DNA from: Pelobates cultripes
Lineage: Eukaryota > Chordata > Amphibia > Anura > Pelobatidae
Reading direction: 5' to 3'
Length of the DNA: 64,000 bases
Assembly: GCA_933207985.1 (NCBI GenBank)
Contig: OW240915.1
Location: 278,613,953-278,677,952, forward strand
Positions 46,916 to 57,400 of this stretch are shown one piece after another. The position numbers and the translations under genes were made by a program. The notes beneath the pieces are model-generated. The model saw nothing but the letters and a program-made list of their open reading frames with translations. It had not been told where the DNA came from and did no database searches. Position 1 is the first letter of the stretch; the number at the start of each line of letters is the position of its first letter.

Positions 46916-48130
46916 CTATGGAAGACAGACATGCAGCATATAGTTAGTTGCCCCCAAAAAAAAAAAAAAATTAAAAATAAATGTTTACTCAAATGTTAGA
47001 AAACTGATAGTTGCACTCTGCAATTCGGAGGCTAAAAGTGTACTGTCAATCAGCTTTTACACTAAACTAGCTACATTGGTATCAATATTTAAAAAAAAAA
47101 AAATCAAAATAAACAGTCTAAACACCAGAACTCTGTACTGATTATGGTGCCAGGAGTTCCCTGGTGCCCCCACACTTTAAGTAGCAAAACTGATTTATAA
47201 GAGTTTGAATTCTGGTCTGGATGATTGAGGAAGCTCCACATTTTGGCAAGTTTGTTAACCTAATCTTTACTTTGTAATATCTTGATTGTACTAGAATTTC
47301 CAACACAGTCAACATGAGAATTTGATAAAGATTTTATCTTTATGAAATACTTCAAAGTGGCAGGGTGGTGACAAAGTCACTTTACCTAAGCAACACACAC
47401 ACCAAAAAAAAAAAAGTTATACACAATGTGCCCTACTATTTACTTCTACACAACCCTGCAAGTTGCGTCACTTGTAAAACCTAATCACATTCTATGTATT
47501 TCTCAGTCTCAATGACTACAGTACACATTGTTAAAGGAACACTCTAGGCACCCAGACCACTTCAGCTTAATGAAGTGGTCTGGGTGCTAGGTACAGCTAG
47601 TATTAACCCATTCTTTTATAAACCTAGTAGTTTCAGATAAACTGCTATGTTTATGAATGGGTTAAGCCTTCCCCCAAAGCCTCTAGTGGCTCTCTCATTG
47701 ACAGCCACTAGAGGCGCTTGCGTGCTTCTCACTGTGATTTTCACAGTGAGAGCACGCCAGCGTCTATAGGAAAGCATTGTGAATGCTTTCCTATGCGACC
47801 GGCTGAATGCGCGCGCATCTCTTACCGCGCGTGCGCATTCAGCAGACGGGGAGGAACGGAGGAGGATCGGAGGAGGAGAGCTCCCCGCCCAGCGCTGGAA
47901 AAAGGTACATTTTTACCCCTTTCCCCCTTCCAGAGCCGGGCGGGAGGGGGACCCTGAGGGTGGGGGCACCCTCAGGGCACTATAGTGGTCCTTTACACTA
48001 GTTGAGAATTTCATATTTTTAAGTGTAATAATAACCCTGCTGGAGAAAACTCATAATTGCTTTATACTCTTATTGACCCTTTCCCAATTTGGTATCTTGA
48101 ATAAACTGATCCTAAAATGGCACTTCAAAA

Positions 48131-48161
<31 letters not shown>

Positions 48162-51100
48162 AAACCAAACAGCAAAAAAACTCAAAAACAAGCATGTCAA
48201 ACTTGCGGCCCACATATATTTGTGGCCCACCTGCCCTGGGGCCACTTTGTGTTGAGGCTGCGACCAGCTGCAAGACAGGAGAGATATTTCCTGTCTGATT
48301 CATGTCTTCCCTCCCATGGCCAATCGCATGCTCCCGCAGGCCAGCCACTACCCTTTCCTTCTGCTCGCAGAGCCAGAGGAGCATCTGGCCTGCAAGAGCA
48401 GGGTTAAACTGGAAGACGGGTGGCTCATCTTAAAGTAGGGGAAGAGGGGCTTGGGAGACCTTCCTTTTTAGTGTGCTAAATTGAGGAGGGGACAGTGTAT
48501 TTGAGGAAAGGACAGAGCGGTGTATAAAAATCGGGGGAGGGAGTGAGCAGTGTATAAAAATCGGGGGAGGGAGTGAGCAGTGTATAAAAATCGGGGGAGG
48601 GAGTGAGCAGTGTATAAAAATCGGGGGAGGAAGTGAGCAGTGTATAAAAATCGGGGGAGGAAGTGAGCAGTGTATAAAAATCGGGGGAGGAAGTGAGCAG
48701 TGTATAAAAATCGGGGGAGGAAGTGAGCAGTGCATAAAATTGGGGGAGGGAGCAGTGCATAAAATTGGGGGAGGGAGTGAGCAGTGTATTAGAGTGGTGG
48801 AAGGGGAAGGCATTGTGTTAAATTAATGGGAGGGCAATGTATTAGTGTGGTGGGAGGGGGACAGCTTATTCAATTAGAATGGAGGGAGGAGGAGCAGTGT
48901 ATTAGAATGGGGGAGAGGGCAGTGTATTAGATTGGGTCTGTATGGAGGCGCTGAACGCTCCCCATGGAGATGCTGATTGGCCACGCAGCTTTTTGCCTCC
49001 TCATGCTTTCCTATGGGAAAGCACTGGATTGGCTGAGTTCATCAAGTTTCATGATCTCAGCCAAAGTGAAGGACACACATTAATAGGACTTCAAGGTAGA
49101 AAAAGGCATTAATAAACGAAAAATAGTCTTGCCCCCCAATACCTACAGGGTATGTCAGCTAGTGTCTACATCTACATGTAGGTCGCTGGGTTCGATGTAT
49201 ATCGAGTTGTGTGGAGCGGCAAAGTCCTTAAATTGCCAGTATAGGAGAGAAGCTCGCTCAAAGCACGCCTCTCCACGATGACAGTCAGGCCCTGCCCCCC
49301 TTCTATTTGTGTTTTACATGTAACCTGTGCAACCTGGTGAAATATCGACCACTTGTATGGTTTTAAAGAGCTTTGCTATTTATTCTTACAAGTTTTTTCA
49401 CTTATGAGATATTTAAAATAAACAGACCAAGTGTATTTTCTACTCTCCGTGATTCTATTAACAAATGTTTATCGGTTTTACACATCAACATGTAAAGACG
49501 TCTCTTTCCTTCTATTTACAGTCACCCTTATCGCAAACAAATATACTGAAAGTGTGGGGGGTGAATAGGGAGTGGGCACTTACCAAGGAATGCCTTTTCA
49601 CATGCTCTCTTCTGGTAAACAACTTCCCACAGATGTCGCAACTAAATGATCTCACTCCAGTATGAATGAGCAAGTGCCTTTTTAGTGTCCTTCTATATTT
49701 TGCTACATAATTGCAATGCGGACATTTTAACTTGTTTATCAAACCAGCAGATGCATCACCTAAATAAAAAAATAAAAGTATAATTTAAACACCAAAATTT
49801 GCAAGTAGAAAATGTCAGAATACTGAACAGATAAAATAATTACTCCAACCCTGATAATAATAAAGACTGTTTACATTATAAATGCCTTGTGGGGTATAAC
49901 TATTACCACCCCCCATTCTTTCCTGCAAATAAAAAAATAATAAAGATTTAAACTTCCCTTAATCCGAAGCCAGGCACTGCTCCCGGTGCTGATCTTCCAC
50001 AGTCAGTCGTGACTTCACCCAGCACGCACACACCCAGTCCAATCACAGACTTCTCTTATAGAGAAGCCTGTGAGTGGGCAGTTTTGCTGGCTCAGAACAT
50101 GTGCGCACTCTGGGCCAGCCATGTGAGGGGGTGTGCAGGTGGAAGGATTTCTCCCAGTCTATAAATGAAGGCAGAAAGAAGGGAGCTCCCACATGATGGG
50201 AAGGGATGGTTACCTTCCCCTTGCAGGCAGTCTGTCTGCATGGTGAATATTCTTATGTCTGTTGCCAGCTGTAAAATCTGTACCAGTTTTAAATCAGGAA
50301 GCATAGAGCACAGTACTTTTCTGCCTAAGTCATGCATGCAACTTCCACACCATTAATAACTGCTTATGTGCAGTGTTTCGAGCTGAAACACTGCACATAC
50401 ATACACCTACCATCACGACCACTTCTAATCAGTGAAATGGTAATGTTGGTTGGAATAACAATTTAAGATTTACAGCTCTATCAATTTACGCACTTTTAAC
50501 CCCTTAAGGACACGTAACATGTCAGGAGTAGAGATGTCGCGAACCGTCCGCGAACGGTTCGCCACGAACTGTTCGCGGCGAACTCCGGTCAGCTGACACA
50601 TCCCGGCCAATCTCGTGGCGAACCGTTCGCGACATCTCTAGTCAGGAGTCCCTTTTATTCCATAAGTTTGGTCCTTAAGGAGTTAAAAACTATTTGGAGG
50701 GGAAAAAAATATATAATTTTTTTTAAAGTCATATGACCTTACCATTTTCAAAATAATTTTCTCTTGTCCATGAATCTGGGAAAAACTTATATTCATTTGA
50801 GGTCCCTGAGAGAAAAACAAAAATAAATGTAGTAAATAGGAGGAACAACAAAAATAAGGCACAGCAATTTTACTTTCCACATCTAAAAATGCACAATTTT
50901 AAAGGAGCAGAATCAGTCAATCTCAAGTGGCCCAATTATTAACACATTGGTTGCTTGACCATTTTTAACGTTACCATTTTTTATTTTATTTATTAATTTT
51001 TAGTGATTAGCCTTATATATTGGTATTGAAAACCACCAGTTCATTTTTATTTGTGTCATGGCATTGGACAAAACATTATGGTTATACAGAAGTTAATGGA

Positions 51101-54100
51101 ATCCAAGATATCTCAGCTCAGGATGCTCTTAGCTCTTTGGACCAAACACTGATCTCTAAAGCACATTACAAAGTAACTGAATATATAAACATTTTGTACA
51201 TTCCTGTACTTTAGACGTAGAACTCAAATCCTAATGTAATGCTCAATATTTCACTTTTAGGGTCAGTTTATAATGGGAAGGCTTGGAGTCTCAGTCCTAA
51301 GCATCCTGTGATAGCATATTGCTGTAAAAATTTTGAGTTTGAGATTCCACTGGTTACAGAACTAGTGCTGGTAGAGATCTGTCGAAAAGCATCCTTTGGA
51401 TAAGTTTCGAGTAATGTACATATATAATATAAGCACAATGTCTTTTAAAAAAAAAAAACGTTACTGTGAACAAAGCCAGTGAAGGCATAATGACTCAAGT
51501 CCTTTTACTGTGCTTAGCCTACAGACAACTATTTTATTAGCATCATGCTAATGAACGAACATGTCACAGTAAGGCATGTATTAAACTAAAACCTTTACAA
51601 TCAGTGGCTAGCCTTTGCACAGCTGAAAAGGGTCATTTTTAACCTGCACTGTATTCCTTTCAGAAGGTTCATTGCTGTCAAAAGTGGATAGCCATTATAC
51701 ACATAGATCTAAAAAGATCTGCACCAACAGACAGTGATCACCTCAACATTCAAAGCTGTGAATCTGAGAACAGGCTTGTTTGACTGTCCACTGCTGTGAC
51801 TATGTAAGCAAGAAAAAAAAAAAAAAACGTTCCAAGGGGCTTCACCTAGAACCCAACTATAATCTTGTTTGAGCCAAAAAAAGAAAGAAAGGAACCACCC
51901 AGTCTCAAGATTCTGGTTCAATAACTTAGTGGTAATCTTCTAATGAAATTTGTATGGCAATCATTAAAGAAGGGAATAATGGACAACAAAAACATACAAA
52001 AGGGCACATTAAGGCGTCACAAGACAAAGGCGTCTGTTCACAAACGACATTATCCAGCTGAGTTAGGAATTGAAAGCCTTGTCACAGCTGAGCTCAAGTA
52101 AACTTGTGAAGTGACCACAAACTCAATTTAACCAAAGACACAGCCTCACTACAGTGATTTCTCAGACATTCAGACCAGAAATGACAAGACATTAGTTAAA
52201 TCACAACAATCTGGCTTCTATAAGTTGCTTAGATCTTTAGCATGCAGGTTTACTATAAAATTATGAATTATGCTGACTAATCACTATAATGGGAATCAAC
52301 TCCATGAATGAGGCTGGAAACACTGCCAACCATCCTCAATTGATCAAGGAGATCATTTGGAGTACTAGATATGGTAAGTTACAATAATGCATGCTAATAT
52401 ATCAACCTTATTCTATGTCCAAGATACCTGAGCTATTACCACGTGTAACACGTGTAAGAAATTTGTAGAATCTAGCAGTCAGACATAACAGAATCCAGTT
52501 TTATTTTTAATCCAGCTATAAATAAAATTCACAGATGTGTATTAATAAAAATAACTAAATAAATAAAATAAAAAATAAATAATGAGCCATCACAAAACAA
52601 GAGAGAATTGTTTTACGGTGCACGAACATAACATACTAGCACATATAATTAGTAACACAAACCTGATGCCTGTGCTTTCTACCTGCTGTCCCCTTTGTTT
52701 AGACACTAGAAGGTGTGTGACTATGATTAAGAAACACCCCAGTGATAAATTGCAACACAAGTCTCCGTTGTCTTCCTTTACAAAAATGATTTGAAAGCCT
52801 AGCACAAGCAGAAATAAATTAACAATACAAAAAGAATAAGTAAGTAATAATAACTGCATCTGAAGTGAAATGTAAGCACCACATACAGAAAGTCCATATG
52901 TAATTGGCTACACTGTGTTTTAAAGAATGGTATTTATTATGAAGGCATTACAGAAAATAAAATTTTAGAACAAACCAATCTTGAAAGCGAATGCAGTGTT
53001 GCAAAAAAATAAATTAAAATTTTTTAAAATTATTTCACAGAAGATTTAAAGAAGATACATTTATAATCATCTGTGCACAGGTTAGAGGTCACGAGGTAAC
53101 ATCACATGCACCCAATATTTAAGAACAGCTCTGATGCATCATGCTAAAGACATTACGCAGATTATTTTGCATGACGCCAGATGCAGAAAGAGAGAGAGAA
53201 AAATAAAGCAATAACAAATTAAAGTTTTTTGTAATACAGCACCACTGTTGATTCCCAACCATACAGTTCACACTCAGAATCCCCTACTAATAACTCTCTG
53301 TGATGTATATAAGCTTACGCCAGACAATGGACCTTTTATAGAAGAAGGAGCATAAAAATAAGCCATATTCTATAAATGACAAGAGACTCCCTGCATGTGT
53401 AAAGAAGTGCTCTTATATCAAACTAACACAAGCAAATTCGTAGTGGGCTTCAAAATATTTACCATATAGATTTTCACTTTTATATTTTGTAAATATTAAG
53501 ACTGCATTTACATACCATTGATCGCATTACTGTGGTAGGGTATCCATTACCAAAGTACAACCAAGAACAGTCTCCTCAGGACTCACCAGCAGACAAAAAT
53601 TCTAACATTACACTAGTTTTGCAGAGGTGTGATTAGGGATCTCAATGAAAAAGACCAGGCCAAGTCAAGTCACTTGTACTAAAGGAAGATCACAAAATGC
53701 TGTATTTTCCAGTATGACAAACATGTTCATTTTATAGTTAAACCATAGCTGAAAGTATGCCTTTAATTTCAGGACTGGTTGTGTAGCACCAGACTAGAAG
53801 TAACAAACAGGAAGTGCATATAAATTAACATATCTAGATTTTAAAATGGAAATTGTCATTCCCTATTTAAGATAGCAGCTAATATAATGAATGTTGGATT
53901 TCATGCAAAAAACTAGATGTATAGTGTAAAGTATTTTAAGTGCATTAAATGGACAATTTGTGATAAGTTCCATGAGTCAGGGAACCTACATGCTTAGCAA
54001 CTTGCTAGGGCCAAACATTTGTATATAGAAAGCTGTAAATATACAACTTCGCAGATGTTTTCACACCAAGTATAAGATCCATGTGAGAATTTTGCACAAC

Positions 54101-54330
54101 GGAATAGCGAACATAGATTTTAAACATACATGGGCTGCTGGGCAAAAGTGCGTAAATTATTCCAAATTCTGCAGTACCATATGGATGCAGACAGAGCACA
54201 ATTGAAGGAATACCCAAGCATGCACACTACAGTACATCATTTCTGCATGCTCAAGGCATCATAGGGAGGTGAAGCCACCCACAATACGGAACAGCAGCAG
54301 TAAGTGAATTAGTGAGAGAGAGATTATATA

Positions 54331-54420
<90 letters not shown>

Positions 54421-57400
54421 TTCCCATAGGCTGCTTTTTTTAATCCCAGTTAATACTGCATTAATGAGAGAACAAGTAGCTGGTAATTGAATTATATAGT
54501 ACTGCCTAAGCATTTTTATACACACTGTATAAGAACGTCCATTTTCTCTCCATACAGTTTCATATGTATCAGCTATACAAATTATACCGTTTAAAGCCTG
54601 CTCATGAAAAGTCTGTGCTCCCAGAACTTGAAGCACTTACAATAAAACAAACACCAACAGGGTTGCTCACTAAAATGAGAATTGCCAGGAATTCAATTTA
54701 AAGCCAAAGCAGTCAAACTGGAAGCTGACTGACAAAAAGGTTTTTGTAATTTGTCTATTTTGCCCCTAAATTTGATCATTTAAATTCCCAACAATTTTCA
54801 CACTGACAAATAACTCTGCAAGTATGGCTAAAGAAAAAAGACCTATACATTAATAACAGCAAATATCAGATCCAGATTCTTAAACTCTGCATCTAAGCAA
54901 CAAAGTAAAGCAGTTGAATTTTTGTAACATCTTTAAAACCATTATGCCCCCCCAAAAAATACACATTTACACTCACATGTAAGATTACCTGCTCCATCAT
55001 GGAAGCACTGCACATCCTCTTCTGTGTAGGGAATGGGTTGCGGGAGCATTGTGTTACTATCCACTTGAAGTTCATTGTTTGGAGGGATATTATAAACAAA
55101 TCTTTTTGTGGTTAAGTTTTTCCTTCTCTGTTTGCTGGGCTCTTGCATCCCAACTGAATTGGAGCCCATATCATTCCACACAAACACTTTTGCCTGACCT
55201 TGTGGCTCGATTTCCGTCACTTCCGGAGAACTGTCCTGAATCCATGTAGAATCGTTTGACTGAAAGCTCTCATTTGGTGTTTCATCTAAATTAAACCCAT
55301 CTTCTAGCTTCACACTGCTCGCCAAACTAGTCAGATTGCGTGTGGCCCAGAAGCTTACCGCTTTTTGGTCACGGTGTGCAGGGCCATCCTTATTTTTTCG
55401 TTTGTTATAGTTCACCATAATGTTCTCTGGAGCTTCATTTTTGATACTGATATTCAAGGCATCTTTGATGAAGTTACGACAGGACTGTACAACCTCAGTC
55501 ATCTGCAGGTAGCTGGCCACAGTCATCACCTCAATGGCATTTTGGCTGGTGAGTACAAGGTTACCAGAGTACATGAAGTCCAAGATGATGGAAAAACCAT
55601 GAACAGCAACAACATCTAAATAGGTAACAGTGGTTTGGTCACGGCTTTCTTTGTTTGTAAAACAGTATAAGGTTTTAAAAAAACGGCTTCCTGCAACCAG
55701 TATATTTTTATGAGCTCTGAAAACTTTTCCGTTTACCACTATGTTGACATCGCAAAGTATCCCTTTTTTTCTCTGCTCATTTAACTCTTGCAGCAGTTGG
55801 TAGCAATAAGAATTCTCATTTGGCTTGGTACTGTATTCACTGTATGACTCTGCCACTTCCGGTTTTATGTCAGGCTCCTAAAATAGGAAAATAAAGTAAA
55901 TGTTAAATGCGTAAAAGAGGATACAATATTTCAACAAATATTTTCTTTCCAATAATCAATGTATTTAGACAGCCTGTCCTCTTTTGCCGGTTTATTTTAA
56001 TTTGTCACACATATACACAAACCAAAATACCAGAGTATGGCAGTATACAAGGATACATTTTATTGGACTAACATCATATTTCAAAGACAAGCCTTTTCTC
56101 TTCCTCGGTGAGGAAGAGAGGGAAAACTCTTGCAAGCTTGTCTTCGAAATATTATGTTAGTCAAATAAAAAAGGATTATTGCATACTGCAATACTCTGAT
56201 ATTGTGGCATCTTGTCTATTGAACTAATACGGCTAATCCAATCTACTATAAATATACACATACACACACAATGCCTGCTAATTTTCCATAAAATGTATAG
56301 ATCAGAATATAATTTTTGTAAACCAGGCAAATTTTCTGTTTATATCCATATGTCTGTGACATACAGGTGTCAAATTTTATTGTTTTTACTTTTCAAAGCC
56401 TTATAGTGGGTAATGCATTGATTTTGAGACTGCACAATTATACTAATAACCATCTACAACATATATATCACTTATAATAAAATATGTAAAATAATGAGTG
56501 GGGGAAAAAGTAATAACATTACATAAATTGCAAACTATGTGCAACTTTAATTGTACAAAAATGCTAAAATGTAGTGTTACACGTTGAAGGTATCCATCTA
56601 AGAATATAATATTATATTCAAAAAATTAATGCACATATTTTGCATGTACATACGGGTATAGGTGCATCATTTTATTATAAAACTACAACTGTGGCAACAT
56701 TATGTATTAGGGCCCTTAAAGGGTATATCACATATGCATTGTGCTCTTCTTTTACACTCACAAAACCCAGTATAGTGCACACATTATGCACTTGCCAAAA
56801 CAGGAATGTTCTGCAGAGCATTAATATTTTCACATGACTAGCATTTTGGTATATACATGTGTAACCACAGTAATAATAAAAAAAAAAAATCAAAATGCCC
56901 CATGAGTAAACCAGACACTTTTTAACTTATAACTTTTGTAGTTAAATTCTAGTCATTGAAACATAGCTAAGAAGCTATTATTCAGGGAAAGCAAAGTGTG
57001 TTTCCCTAACCGTTTATGAATAAAACTCATTAAGAGCTGTAGTTCTAATACACCTGAGATGTACCTGTTGGCCATTACCTAATGAACCACTATTTTATGC
57101 TGTTTACGTGCTAGGCCTTCCTGCCCTTAGACCAGGACATGGGAGAGTGAAGCCAGCTGGTCACAACATTAGGGATCTGTGTTACAGAGAGACCCCCTAT
57201 CGGGGGCAGCAAGGCAGTCAGTTTGGGTAACAGCCACGTAGCGACACGTCTCTACCCCGGGACAGTCCTGCTGCGGGCGGCGCCCACCTGGGGGAGCTGG
57301 GGAGGAGAGAAGGAGGGGGCACAGGAAGAGAAGATGGGGGCCTAGGAGAACGGGGAGGGCGGGGAACACACTTCCGGCCTGGGTCTCACACCAGCTCAGG

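Noticed and set aside
48521..48790. CRISPR-like array of 30-bp units
   Set aside because: Units are contiguous with no unique spacers; this is a eukaryotic minisatellite.
49170..49215. tRNA-like GGTTCGAT box
   Set aside because: No A box at the right distance and no cloverleaf could be drawn. No tRNA or rRNA gene was found in the window.
54977..54989. Downstream donor of ZBTB10 exon 2 as the main splice site
   Set aside because: It is in phase and has the better consensus, but the resulting TWTSNEYK does not match the vertebrate GTSND-type sequence. It is kept only as a possible alternative.
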